The position numbers and the translations under genes are program-made. Shown here one piece after another: positions 40,867 through 51,125 of a stretch of DNA of 64,000 nt (position 1 is the first letter of the stretch; the number at the start of each line of letters is the position of its first letter). Origin of the DNA: Nematopogon swammerdamellus (Eukaryota; Arthropoda; Insecta; Lepidoptera; Adelidae); contig OX336344.1 of NCBI GenBank assembly GCA_946902875.1, forward strand, positions 18,745,791 to 18,809,790, in the 5' to 3' direction. A model generated the notes under the pieces. That model was not told where the DNA came from. It searched no databases and saw only the letters and a program-made list of their open reading frames with translations.

Positions 40867-42135
40867 TTTTTTTTTTTTTTTATTGCTACCGAACTGTGTG
40901 GCTCTGTCCGAGGTCGCAACCTCAGGCGCAGCCAATTTCACCCCCGAGGAGGTGCCAGTCCGGCTTGGAGGTGGACTAATGTTGCTGGGGAAAGGCTATT
41001 AACCCGCGATTTGAAGATCTGTGGATTGTAGGAGTGGGGGAAGATATTGCCTGGGAGCCCGTTCCACACCTTTGCAGTGCGGCACAAGAACGATTTAGAG
41101 AATCGTGCAGTTCGAAGAACTCTTCTGTCGACTACAAACGGGTGTTCCGCGAGAGTATGGCGGGTTTGGCGAAGGCGAACAGGAGGAGGAGGGATAAGGG
41201 AAGCAAGTTCGTCAGAGCAGCGGCCATAGTAGTACCGATAAAACAGGCTCAATGACCCAACGATACGTCTGTGCTTTAGAGGTTGAAGGTCCTTTGTGAG
41301 TACGGAGTCACCAATGAGGCGAATGGCTCGTCGCTGAATAGAATCCAAGGCTGAAAGAAGGTACTCAGGGGAACCCTCCCAAAGATGACTGCAATATTCC
41401 ATCACCGGTCTTACTTGTGATTTGTAGAGTGTAAGCAGTTGGACCGGCGTGAAAAATCGCCGACAGCGGTAAAGGACTCCTAATTTTCGAGACGCTAGTT
41501 TCGCCTTGGACTCTATGAACGATCGAAACCCAACGTCCCTGGACACCTCCATACCCAGGACGCCCAGACTACCATCGTTGGGGACTTGGCTGCCCTGAAA
41601 AGTGGCTTGGAGAGGAAACGGATCAGCCTTAGTAGAGAAGGCACAAGCTTGCGTCTTGGCTACGTTGAAGTTGACCAAGTTCTTCTTCCCCCAAGAGGAT
41701 ACTTTTTCGAGAACCTGGTCAACCCGAGCAACAGTTTCGCGTCTCGCGTTTGCTGCTGAGGCCTCTCTACCCTTCCAGTCCTTGATGAACCCTTCGTGCA
41801 ACGTGCTGTCGTCCGCGTAACAGTGTATTTCGCCGAGCGAGAGCATGTCGTTAATGAACAATAAAAACAGCGTAGGCGACAGCACGGATCCTTGTGGAAC
41901 ACCAGCATTGATTGAGTAGGCGGCCGAGCAGGCACCATCTAGGGTGACAAATATCGACCGGCCACTCAAAAAGCTGGAGATCCAGGTGCACAGTTTTGTA
42001 GGGACACCGTAGGCCGGAAGCTTGCTTAAGAGTCCCCGGTGCCAGACGCGATCGAATGCTTTGGATATGTCCAGAGCGACCGCCAGCGATTCCCCAAAAC
42101 CATCGAGCCTTTCAGCCCATAAATTTATTTGTTCA
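40867..42135 (-). mobile_element. 5'-truncated CR1/Jockey-type LINE
   Basis: Minus-strand LINE fragment containing the C-terminal half of an RT ORF and a short 3' UTR ending AATAAAAAAAAA (plus-strand T run 40867-40881). The left side of the plus strand is the 3' end. Upstream of about 42135 the similarity stops, so the endonuclease and N-terminal RT are lost by 5' truncation, the usual outcome of target-primed reverse transcription. I could not identify a convincing target duplication. Confidence 0.75.
40938..42135 (-). CDS. LINE reverse transcriptase, C-terminal portion
   Basis: About 400 uninterrupted codons ending in a stop at 40938; the 5' end is truncation, not a start. RT motif A: LAVALDISKAFDRVWHRGLL. 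Motif B: NAGVPQGSVLSPTLFLLFIN. Motif C with the catalytic pair: HCYADDSTLHEGF. Downstream come thumb and C-terminal blocks typical of CR1/Jockey RTs (LTLYKSQVRPVMEYCSHLWE, SIQRRAIRLIGD, HPFVVDRR, RTARFSKSFLCRTAKVWNGL, then PGNIFP). The enzyme would copy the element's own RNA at a nicked target. The lack of stops or frameshifts means the insertion is young or sequence drift has been mild. Without the N-terminal part it is non-functional. Confidence 0.82.
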
Positions 42136-43006
42136 GTAAAAATAACAGATATTATTGTAATTGAAATTGAATTCCCTATTATTACCACATCTTGTACATC
42201 CTAGTAGGTTTTATATAAAAAAAATTATGTTAATAAATATGTTGTAGGTACATAATTTATTTACGTAACCCGCGTACGATTAAATTCTGGTATTTTGTAA
42301 ACACCTATAATTAGCAATAGGTTTTTTACCTGGAGCCGGAATATCTTGTCACATTGTAAGTCTCTAATATTCTGAGGTATCCTATTAGACATTATAGGGG
42401 CAAGATATCGTTACGATAATAAGATTACCTGACAAGAAAATTATACTGCCACTTTAAAATGAGGGCTGCCATATTCGCACCAACTAAGCATGGCTGAACT
42501 ACACAGACGCTCCCTCCTCATCGCAAACTCTCGCAGTATGATCGAAGAGAGAGTTGACGGCTGCCATCGCGTCGGTGAATATTAAAGCGGTTTGATTGAT
42601 GCGATCTGTGAGAAACAATATCTTCTTCTAGTTTTGTGTTGCAATAATATTGTATAATATTATTTCAAAGTTGGAACTTTGAAATAATATTATATCTGAC
42701 AGAAAGTTATCGTTTCTATTTTCGTAGTAGCAAGAGTGCCGTATGAATTGTAAAATACCGTGGTACTATTTATTTAGTATTAAAATCATTAATGGGATAA
42801 GTAGGTATTAAGGCATGAATACAACTTAGTACGTTGGAAAAATTGCTTACACGGTAATCCAAGTACTGGTGCAGGTAATAATAATTATTATTGTGCTGAA
42901 GTTAGTAAGTGTAAGTGAAGTTAGTAAGTAAGTAAGTGTTGAAGTTTTATTTTCTTCTTTGATTAAGTAAACACATTTTAAATTTGAATTTGAACTATGA
43001 AATATA
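42136..43006. other. Unassigned, with a 40-bp perfect palindrome
   Basis: 42654-42693 consists of exact inverted 19-nt arms (ATAATATTATTTCAAAGTT and its complement) around GG. A GTAAGTAAGTAAGTG-type simple repeat lies near 42903-42945. No coding signal. Confidence 0.6.
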
Positions 43007-43110
43007 TTATGTTACCGGAAATATATAAAACCTAGGAATTGTATATACAAGTTAGGTCCTTCGACAGTTCGACTCCGAGGACCCCGAGGTGTTAGCTTAA
43101 TTTAAGCGAC

Positions 43111-43497
43111 GTGCCTTGGAAGGAAGGAGCAGGTGTGAACGCCGCTCTCTTCGCACTTAACGCGATCCCGCCGTCCCATTTCCACCTCCGCACCACACAC
43201 ACTGGGCAGGGATTGCATCCCTACACGCTGGACTTACCGCGGTTGCGTACCAATCGATTCTGCAGATCTTTCCTCTACAGAACCGTAAACTCTGAAACGA
43301 ACTCCCTGCTAATATATTTCTCCCCAAGTACAGTCTCAGGTCCTTCAAGAGGGGTGGAAATGGGCACCTGTCAAGCCGGCATGGAATTCGCAACCCCCGT
43401 ATACGACCGAATGGCGTCATGGCGAACGTCCATGGGCGTCATTAGACACCTTATGGGTGGATGGGCGCCATATGCCGCGCTTCAATAAAAAAATGTA
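43111..43497 (+). pseudogene. LINE C-terminal ORF fragment and 3' tail, family G
   Basis: The frame 43111-43488 contains LHPYTLDLPRLRTNRFCRSF and LYRTVNSETNSLLIYFSPST. It aligns by pattern with the C-terminal RT tail of CR1/Jockey LINEs (HP-RT-RF-SF-RT-WN-LP-IFP), as seen intact at 40938. Key residues are changed, so it is decayed. The DNA then carries GGGCACCTGTCAAGCCGGCA, CGACCGAATGG and TTCAATAAAAAAATG. This is the reference copy for the family G tails elsewhere. Confidence 0.65.
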
Positions 43498-43701
43498 TAC
43501 AATGCCGAGTCATTTTAGGTAATGTGTAAAATATTTTGTCAAATGTACTTTAATACATATATTTCCTAGGCATCGTATGCAATTCCTAAATGGTAAGTAC
43601 TAGGAAATGTATAAAAATTAACATTATACCGAGAAATTAGTGAATGAATGAAAAATAAAGCATTATAAGAACACATCTTAAAGGCTCTCATTGGAATAAA
43701 G

Positions 43702-43757
43702 CTAACCTAAACTAACCTAACCTAAGCTAACCTAACCCAACCTACCCTAACCTAACC
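43702..43757. repeat. Degenerate (CCTAA)n telomere-like run
   Basis: GCTAACCTAAACTAACCTAA, CCTAAGCTAACCTAACCCAA and CCTACCCTAACCTAACC resemble the insect telomere repeat (TTAGG on the other strand) but are degenerate. It lies inside the family M element. Confidence 0.6.
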
Positions 43758-43956
43758 GGCCCGCGATCACGCAAGCGGATGACACAATAGAAACACCCCT
43801 CCCACGCTCCGCTTACCCCGCATCCCTAATTTGACACATTTTCGATTGATGTTTAGGAAATACATATAATTATTTAGTAAATGTGCGTGTTATTTCACAC
43901 ATTTCCTGCCGATTTCTGCCAATTTTAGGCATTATAGAGTTCCTAGGAATTCTACA

Positions 43957-44525
43957 TGGTGACGCGGCGGTAGGTCGCTGGAATTTTACCCTTTTTAGGG
44001 TTCCGTATTTTTGTAACTATCGAACAAAATTTTACCTATATAGGCTAGCGTTGCAAATTACAGTCGCGGTGAACACCACACCAGGGAAGAAAAGGAACTT
44101 GTGCAGGACTCACCCTCTGATGGATATCCTCGGCGCAGCGAAGCGGGTGGCCACCACGCGAAGAGGATCGTCTCCAGCAGCAGCCTTGCGAGCTGGATGA
44201 CACTCGCGGCGAGGAATCGTGTGCGAGCGGGTTAGTATGGACAACGTAGGTCCAGCGGCGGAGATTGAATAATAATAAAATATATTTTAGTAATTGCGGG
44301 TAAAAAAACTAGAGGTCCGATACCAATTTCGCGCGTGTGCAGACTCCAAGCGAAACGAGAGCTCACTGACTGCATTCAGCTGCTCGGCCGCAGCGCGGCG
44401 TGACAGCGCGGAGCAGGCAGCGCGGTGCTCATCTCTTCAGGCGGTGAGGTAGGCATATTGGAGAGACAAGGAAGGGACTAGGTGAAATGTCACCACGACT
44501 GATTTGCAACGCATCGGCCCAACCA
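43957..44525 (-). repeat. 3' LTR of the BEL/Pao element
   Basis: Begins TGGTGACGCGGCGG and ends GCCCAACCA on the plus strand. Offset to the other LTR is constant at 4,353. Includes TTTTTAGGGTTCCGTATTTT, reminiscent of the start of repeat E. Confidence 0.9.
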
Positions 44526-44779
44526 TGCTCCCCAGCTTGACAGGACCAAGTCCTTTCAAAAATATAATAAAGAAAAAATAAAAACGGAAAAATGTATTGC
44601 CCAGAAAATACCTACCAAAGATTGTGCGAGCGTATGTTAAGTAATGCGAATAATATAAATCATTTTATGGTGTAGCGGATAGGAAACCATTTTATCGGTG
44701 TAGCGAATAAACAATAATGCGAATTAACAAGAAAGAAATATAAAAATAAAAGTTAGTGGACTGTATAATTTGCGAAAAG

Positions 44780-46888
44780 TTATGACAAGACAGTGTGAAA
44801 ATATTCACCACTGTGTGCTACGCGCCTATATTTTCCGGACTCAGTCCGGCCATTCAGGAACTCACGAACGCCGTGACTTCCGGTGAGCAAATACAGTATT
44901 AGGTATTTGCAGCGGTGATAATAGTAGCTGAGCTGATAGGGGAGGAGCCTATCGTTCAGTAAATTAACCTTACTCAAGCTACCCTCGGCTATCAAGATTC
45001 CATTTTCGTTGAAGACATTTGACTTTGGAAAGGCGTGTGTTACATTATTATTACTAATAAGTGCGAATTTAAATTCGTCAGAATAGAGAAAATTCTGCAG
45101 AGCCATTAGAAGAACGACCTTGCCATAGTGTAAGTACAATATTTCAAAACTGGACAAATTAATAAGGATAAAAATGTGAATTACCATTCTAACAAGCTTC
45201 GAGCAAGAGAAGACTCGTGAAGCGAGCGAGAACAGCTGCGGAGGCGGCGGTTCAAATGTATTGACCGGCCATTGTTCACCAGACCGGTGGGTGGCGATCG
45301 CCTCGCCAAGCAACAGCGGCTGCTCGATCCGCTGCGCAGGAGTTAAGCTACTGGACGGGTGATCGGCAGCAATTTCAAATCGATGTAAGCAATGCAAATT
45401 ATTTTTATTTGCGGCGATAATTTGGAGCTCTAACAAGAACGGTCGCCAGAGCGAGATGACACCATTAGAAGGGGAATCATCCCAAAGCGATTTAATGATT
45501 AAGTTTATTATTATTATTGCAGGTGCGATGCACAAATTCCAAAGATGGATAATCGTGAACAAAGTATTGCGTCGTGCAAACTCGCGAGGTTCTACACTGA
45601 AGGCGAACGGAACGAAATCTACGCGAGGCAGCAAGTTTAATGAGACGCGGTGTGCGGGAGGTGTACTTATAGACATCATCTGCGGCGAGTTACTGGATAA
45701 CTTTGCTAACTCGAGCCCCCCAGCATGCACTAACTGACTCGTATCGATGGCTAGGTACGGACTACAGAGCAAGCTGACCGGTACACGCGGCAACTCATAT
45801 AATTGAAGCGGTTCTTTCGCGATTGTAGCAGGCAATGATGACGCGCGAGGCGGCCGGATACAGCGTTGCGACGTAGGCAAACTTGATTCTGTTCGCCTTG
45901 CTTCACTAAAATCAATGAAGTTACAATATGTGCGAATAATATTACATGTCGTCGTCGGGCCTAGGAGCGCAGGCGCTTCTCCTAGTACTAGATAACCTAA
46001 TGAGGTCTCTATAGCGATCGGTTCTCCAGGCGCGCGAGCGACAGTCTGACTACGTAAGATGCGAGCGAATAAATCTGCACCAAGAATGAGATCGATTTCG
46101 GCAGGTTCAAAGTAACCGTAATCACTAAGGGGTAAATCGTGTAGGTATTCGAGTCGCAAAATATCGACTTTTGCTGAAGGCAATTTATCAGTAATGCGGT
46201 TTACGACGAAAGGTTGTACTTTAAACCTTATATTATCGTCCAAGCGGGAGCGGATAGTCAAGCAGGTAACTCCTTCAATAGGATTGGCTATATCACCTAC
46301 TCCAGCAACAAATGTATTGTGCGGCGGGTTTAATTTTAAGTTTAGCCTATCACAACAAGCGGTCGTAATTAAGTCCTTTTGTGACGCGCTGTCGACTAGC
46401 GCACGTACGATGTGAATATTGCCAGCGACATCGACTACGTTGCACAATGCGGTGCCTAATAGAACGGTATTATCGCGGGAAATATTATTAATTGGACATG
46501 GTCCTACGGAACACCTTACTGATGGTCCTACTACTGTCTTCGCGGTGTCGGCAGTGCGAGCAGCGGGGAGAGCGGTGCGGAAGGGCGCGGAGGCGGCGGC
46601 GGAGGCGGGCGAAACGAAGACCGGCGACGCGGGGGCGGACGTAGCGGCGGAGACGAGCGGAGCGGGCGCGGCAGGTCTGAAGGCGGGGAAGGCTGGCGCG
46701 CGCGCATCGCCTGAAGCGAGCGGTGCGGGCGAGAGCATGAAAGCGGGGGCGGGGGAGGCGGTCGCGGCATCAGCGATGCCGGGCGGTCGATACCTACTGT
46801 AATTATTCGAATGCGAGGGCGGTAAATCGTTATTAGATTCGAAATGCAATAATGTATGATGCGAGTGTGAGCACACTCGACATCTCAC
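44780..46888 (-). pseudogene. BEL/Pao protease and deleted pol region
   Basis: 702 codons from GTG 46888; the frame is open upstream (RHALRKCRSEVRCRVCSHSH), so this is the continuation of the Gag zinc knuckle region, not a true start. An Ala/Pro-rich linker (~30-110) is followed by an aspartic protease of the DUF1758 type (RALVDSASQKDLITTACCDR; later DLILGADLFARIL, then SLGYLVLGE). After about residue 340 the pattern jumps. LWDDSPSNGVISLWRPF and LTPAQRIEQP...SGEQWP resemble the Pao linker and pre-integrase segments, and FNENGILIAEGSLSKVNLLN resembles the segment before integrase. RT motifs A-C are absent. The long open frame despite deletion is notable. Not functional as a polymerase. Confidence 0.72.
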
Positions 46889-46916
46889 CTCCGACCTGCA
46901 TTTGCGCAGTGCGTGC

Positions 46917-46948
46917 CTACTACCACAGCATATATGCTGTGCTACTAC
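46917..46948. repeat. 18-bp perfect palindrome flanked by 7-bp direct repeats
   Basis: CACAGCATATATGCTGTG (46924-46941) is its own reverse complement and is bounded by CTACTAC at 46917-46923 and 46942-46948. It adds 25 bp to the Gag zinc-finger/protease junction and shifts the frame. The form is that of a transposon footprint or a minimal inverted-repeat insertion. Confidence 0.8.
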
Positions 46949-47960
46949 TTAGGCAATTCACACATAATTTATTGGATTTTACGAAGTTATAGCGATCGCG
47001 GGCAGACATTGCACTGAACGTGGAGCAATGATATAGCTGTGAATGATCAATTCCTCCACAGGACACACATCTATCGTCCGGTATGCTTACAAATGTCTTG
47101 AAAGTATTGCCACTCGTATTTCGGGGCGATGGAGGTCTGACCGCGGGCTGCGCCGCGGGGCGGTAATTATTATTACCACTGGTAGTGCTCGGTTCATTCG
47201 CGCGGTGCGGAGGCGGGGAAGGCGGGGAAGGTAGGCAAGGCGGCAGATTTGCGGATGTACCCGCATACGCTCGTTGTAAAATGCGGGATTGCTCGCGAAC
47301 AAAGTCAACGAATTTTAATGACGTAGGCATCGCGTTCTCGCCTCGGAGTGACATTTCAAATAGTTTGACAGTTTCAACACCGAGTTTTTTACTACCAATG
47401 TGAATGAAAATGAACTCTTCCAAGCTGTCCAGTTTCAATTGCCTCAAGGCGGACACAATGGATGAGAACTTGTCTACGAATTTTTCCAAACTGCTGGCTG
47501 TGGCCTCACCGACACTCGGTAAATTCAGTAACTGGTCTAGATAATTAGCGGCCAGTACTCGTTTGTCGTTATATTTTCTCACCAATGCGTCCCACAACAC
47601 TGGATAATTGTCGGCAGTAGGCATGAAACCTTGACACATGTTCTGAGCTTGGCCTGTCAATCTACCAACCAAATATTGGATTTTTTCACCATCAGTCAGA
47701 TCCGCGTTTTCGTGAATGACCGTTCTGAACGTCTCGAAAAATATAGGCCAATTATGTATGTCTCCATCGAACGAACACAACTCTAACCGTGGTAATTTTG
47801 GCGCCTGTCGGAATGACAGTTTGCCATCCACCTTATTAGTTTGCGCGGTTTTTCGCAACGACATTATTTGGTCGTATTTGAATTGTATTTCAGCGTACAA
47901 GTCCTCGAAAGCGTTCATGGACTTGTAGCAGGGTTCAGCAGCATCCGGGTTCAGCAGCAT
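46920..47960 (-). pseudogene. gag: BEL/Pao Gag (DUF1759-type), separated from protease
   Basis: 346 codons. Residues ~55-200 fit the Pao Gag domain (LPRLELCSFDGDIHNWPIFF, LTGQAQNMCQGF, VLWDALVRKYNDKRVLAANY, SSLEKFVDKFSSIVSALRQL). A zinc knuckle begins CVSCGGIDHSQLYHC (~300) and the frame runs to KLCVNCLSSST before two stops. The break coincides with an 18-bp palindrome plus a 7-bp duplication (46917-46948); without it the reading would pass into the protease frame. The N-terminus is also out of frame with the upstream piece (47951-48178). Role in an intact element: particle formation and RNA packaging. Confidence 0.75.
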
Positions 47961-47962
47961 TC
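47931..47962. repeat. 16-bp tandem duplication at the Gag frame break
   Basis: GGGTTCAGCAGCATCC and GGGTTCAGCAGCATTC are adjacent (15/16 identical). They lie where the N-terminal Gag piece stops and the main Gag frame begins. Confidence 0.75.
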
Positions 47963-48178
47963 GTCCAATGTCGACATAAATTCTTGGCGCATAGTGTTAG
48001 TGGTGGCTGCGTTTGCAACAAATATATCCACATTTTGTGGGTTTAGGTTTATTATTTTGTCAAATATGACTTGTAAGCGCTCGAAGTAGCACTTCATTTT
48101 ACTTTCAATGCGCTTTAACTTACGCTCGTACAACCTTTTTTCACGTTCCATTTCGAGTCTATCTGCACCGGTAGCCAT
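47951..48178 (-). pseudogene. BEL/Pao Gag N-terminal piece
   Basis: 75 codons starting MATGADRLEMEREKRLYERK, lysine/arginine-rich and helical, with FERLQVIFDKIINLNPQNVD. This resembles the coiled N-terminus of Pao-family Gag proteins. It ends in a stop (47951) and is in a different frame from the main Gag part starting at 47960, so a frameshift separates them. Confidence 0.65.
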
Positions 48179-48286
48179 CTTAATAGGTACGCGGGATTTA
48201 CTATGTACCTACTTAATTTAATTTATAATTTTTAAATGGATATTATACACGAAATATAATATAACTGCATTGCTAACCAATAGGGA

Positions 48287-48304
48287 TCGCGGGTCGAAGG
48301 GCCA
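48287..48304 (-). promoter_or_regulatory. Primer binding site of the BEL/Pao element
   Basis: Minus-strand TGGCCCTTCGACCCGCGA lies 5 nt inside the 5' LTR, starting TGG as required to pair with a tRNA CCA end. The tRNA species is not assigned. Confidence 0.7.
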
Positions 48305-48309
48305 ACTTA

Positions 48310-48878
48310 TGGTGACGCGGCGGTAGGTCGCTGGAATTTTACCCTTTTTAGGGTTCCGTATTTTTGTAACTATCGAACAAAATTTTACCTATATAGGCTA
48401 GCGTTGCAAATTACAGTCGCGGTGAACACCACACCAGGGAAGAAAAGGAACTTGTGCAGGACTCACCCCCTGATGGATATCCTCGGCGCAGCGAAGCGGG
48501 TGGCCACCACGCGAAGAGGATCGTCTCCAGCAGCAGCCTTGCGAGCAGGATGACACTCGCGGCGATGAATCGTGTGCGAGCGGGTTAGTATGGACAACGT
48601 AGGTCCAGCGGCGGAGATTGAATAATAATAAAATATATTTTAGTAATTGCGGGTAAAAAAACTACAGGTCCGATACCAATTTCGCGCGTGTGCAGACTCC
48701 AAGCGAAACGAGAGCTCACTGACTGCATTCAGCTGCTCGGCCGCAGCGCGGCGTGACAGCGCGGAGCAGGCAGCGCGGTGCTCATCTCTTCAGGCGGTGA
48801 GGTAGGCATATTGGAGAGACAAGGAAGGGACTAGGTGAAATGTCACCACGACTGATTTGCAACGCATCGGCCCAACCA
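48310..48878 (-). repeat. 5' LTR of the BEL/Pao element
   Basis: About 99% identical to 43957-44525 (differences near 48470, 48547, 48567 and 48664). Followed by target duplication CTACA. Confidence 0.9.
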
Positions 48879-48916
48879 CTACATAATGACGGATTACATA
48901 CATTTCCGATAACGTA

Positions 48917-49169
48917 TACAGGTTGGCCGATAAGTCCGAATTAGAATTTCGAATTAAAAACATATGACGCGCGGGAAAGCCGCGTCTATGTTCTTAATAC
49001 GAAATTCAATTTCTGGGAATTCAGTCGCCACGGCCACGGAGCGTTTCAACTGTGCGGATCGAGCTTTTTCCCATTTAGTTATGAATAAATTGAAATAAAA
49101 ATATGGTTTTATTCATATTTAGTTTTTTATTTATTCAATATTACATTTCTTCGTATGGGCCACCCTGTA
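48917..49169. mobile_element. Mariner-like MITE, TACAGGKTGGCC ends
   Basis: TACAGGTTGGCC at the left is matched by GGCCACCCTGTA at the right. Inside is a strong hairpin (GAATTAGAATTTCG...ATGACGCG / CGCGTCTATG...CGAAATTC, about 48938-49010). 253 bp, no coding capacity. It sits at the right end of the family M composite. Confidence 0.6.
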
Positions 49170-49639
49170 CAATGAATAAAATCAGAAGAATGTATGTATA
49201 TGGCTTTATTTTCTTAATTCTGAATACATCAATATTAAAGAAACAATTTAAAATAAACTGAAACCTTCACCATCTGTGCTTAGTTTCCTTTGCATTGTTT
49301 ATTATTAGTTTTCGTTGATGTAGCTAGTCACGCGGTTAAACGAGGACTAGATCGGTTTAACTTAAAACTCGTATTTAAAATTTATTATTAAAATTTGATT
49401 TAAAACGAAGAATAAACTCTTGTCTATTCAGAGTGCCACTTCAATCGCGAACTAATTTAGCTTTCTTGTGGCAACACAGCATAGAATAAATATTGTCTAC
49501 GGTACAAAATAGGGTGTGTTCATATTGACAGTTTGCGCTCGCATCGTGCTATCTCATATGTGACTTGTGTTAGAAGAAGACAACACTACGGATTAATTAG
49601 TAGCTTATGGCGTGAGCTTAAGCGTACCTTACTAGTGTC
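49170..49639. other. AT-rich, no recognised feature
   Basis: No gene or named repeat seen. Confidence 0.4.
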
Positions 49640-49870
49640 AAATCCGGTCCGCCACCTGAAAGAGTTGCTCGATCCTGCAACCTACTCCTTTAGCTCCTTT
49701 CGGCAAACTTCGGCTCGAAGGAATGTGTGGTATGAGTGATGTGTGGTATGAGTGATGTTTTGGTGGTTTAAAAAAAAATACCAGAAGAAATAAGCAGAAT
49801 ATAGAGAAAGGATCCGCAGGAGCCGCTAGAGCTTTCAGGTGTCAAACCCCAGTTCGATGACTCAAATTCA
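49640..49870 (+). repeat. Interspersed repeat F, copy 2
   Basis: CCGCCACCTGAAAGAGTTGC, TTCGGCTCGAAGGAATGTGT and GGTATGAGTGATGTTTTGGT match 6465-6600. Confidence 0.6.
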
Positions 49871-50624
49871 GCTGTCAAACCAACATGGCCGCCGCTCGGT
49901 ACGATAGATCGGGATTAAACCTGCCTCTACCTGGTTTAAACAACGAATGGAGCTAATTCGCTGCAAATACGCGAACTAAAGATAAAACTGCTCTCTGAAT
50001 AGCTTTTTTGTTAGCACGGTCTAAATACCCGATATATATGTGTGTTAACTTTAACCTGGGAACTCTGAATAAGGGTCATTGGAATAAGGCAGTAAATGTA
50101 TTTTACCAAATATCAAATTTTGATATATCTCATTCACACCATGGCGTGTTCCTGTCATTTATACGTAATTTTATTTTATTTGAGGTGCGACATGTGCCTC
50201 GCTGTCACCCATAAGGTGTCTAACGACGACCATGGACATTCGGTCGTATGTGCTAATATCCATCGGACAACTTATATACATATATTTTTTTATATATAGA
50301 AATTGCTTCGATCGCTATTAAAAAATAGCGTGAATCGATGAAGAAGCGTCTTAGAATTCCTTCATGACATTTTAAATGCTGACGACATGAAATAGAAGAA
50401 ATTTCCGCAACGTCGGGAAATATATTAATAATTCAATATCCGGAAAATCAGACACGAAAGACTTTATCGAGGGGACGGCAGCTCGCTCGACTGAACCGTC
50501 GAGAAAAGTAAAAACTCAGTGACCCGTGAGATACAGGCCGAGGCGCGACCCGATAGCAAAGGACGTCTTTGATTTCAACTAAGTCTTTTTCAATAACCTT
50601 TTTGTGCTACCTGTGAAAACCAAT
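49871..50624. other. Mostly unassigned; LINE tail G at 50165-50270
   Basis: 50165-50270 holds GAGGTGCGACATGTGCCTCG, CACCCATAAGGTGTCTAACG and CATTCGGTCGTATG, the inverted family G tail. The rest is not recognised. Confidence 0.5.
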
Positions 50625-51125
50625 TTTTAGGTTTCCGTATCCCGTACGGAAGCCTATTACTAAGACTACGCCGTCTGTCTGTCTGTGTGTCCGTGCGTCT
50701 GTCTGTCCGTCCGTCCGTCCGTCTGTCTGTCCGAGGGCTGTATCTCAGAAACGTAATATGTAGCCCGTTGAAATTTTCACAGAATATGTGTTATTTATTA
50801 GGGCGGATATAACAACAAATCATAAAAAATAGAAAAAGTAAAAAATGGCCATACAAGAAACGTGTTTTTTTTTAATGTTTTTTTTAGGGTTCGTGCCTCA
50901 AAAGAGTAAAAAAATGGAACTCTTATAGGATCACTCTTGTGTCTATCTGTCTGTCTGTCTGTCCGTCTATCACAGCTTATTTTCTCTGAATCTATTGGAC
51001 GAAAAACGTTTAGATCTGGTACATATACAGAGTTTGATGACCCAATCACGGACGTACCTAAACAGTAAATGAACGAATTTAGATTGTGCGGGGTCAATTT
51101 TGGGGTAAATTTTTTTTTCAAGGGC
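50625..51125 (+). repeat. Two repeat E units in tandem
   Basis: The first (50625-50870) has TTTCCGTATCCCGTACGGAA, a GTCCGTCCGTCCGTCTGTCT tract and TTCACAGAATATGTGTTATT. The second (50885-51125) has TTAGGGTTCGTGCCTCAAAA, TCTGTCTGTCTGTCTGTCCG and GATGACCCAATCACGGA. Confidence 0.65.

Larger units (their letters stand above)
43952..48883 (-). mobile_element. BEL/Pao LTR retrotransposon lacking its RT core
   Basis: 569-bp LTRs at 43957-44525 (3' LTR) and 48310-48878 (5' LTR) differ at about four positions. The target duplication CTACA is at 43952-43956 and 48879-48883; 5 bp is usual for BEL/Pao. The internal region, on the minus strand, holds a PBS, gag, a zinc-finger/protease part and remnants of the RT/RNase H linker and integrase N-terminus. 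The RT catalytic core is missing. Its size of 4.9 kb is short for the family, so it is a deletion derivative. Confidence 0.9.
43007..48916. mobile_element. Family M transposon, split by LINE and BEL/Pao insertions
   Basis: The left end TATGTTACCGGAAATATATA, then AAACCTAGGAATTG (about 43007), and the right end CATTTCCGATAACGTA (to 48916) form inverted termini like those of 36788-37421. Interior CCTAGG palindromes and AGGAAATGTATAAA phrases lie at 43560-43610 and 43850-43951. LINE tail 43060-43497 and the BEL/Pao element 43952-48883 account for most of the length. The M-derived remainder is about 0.5 kb. Confidence 0.55.
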
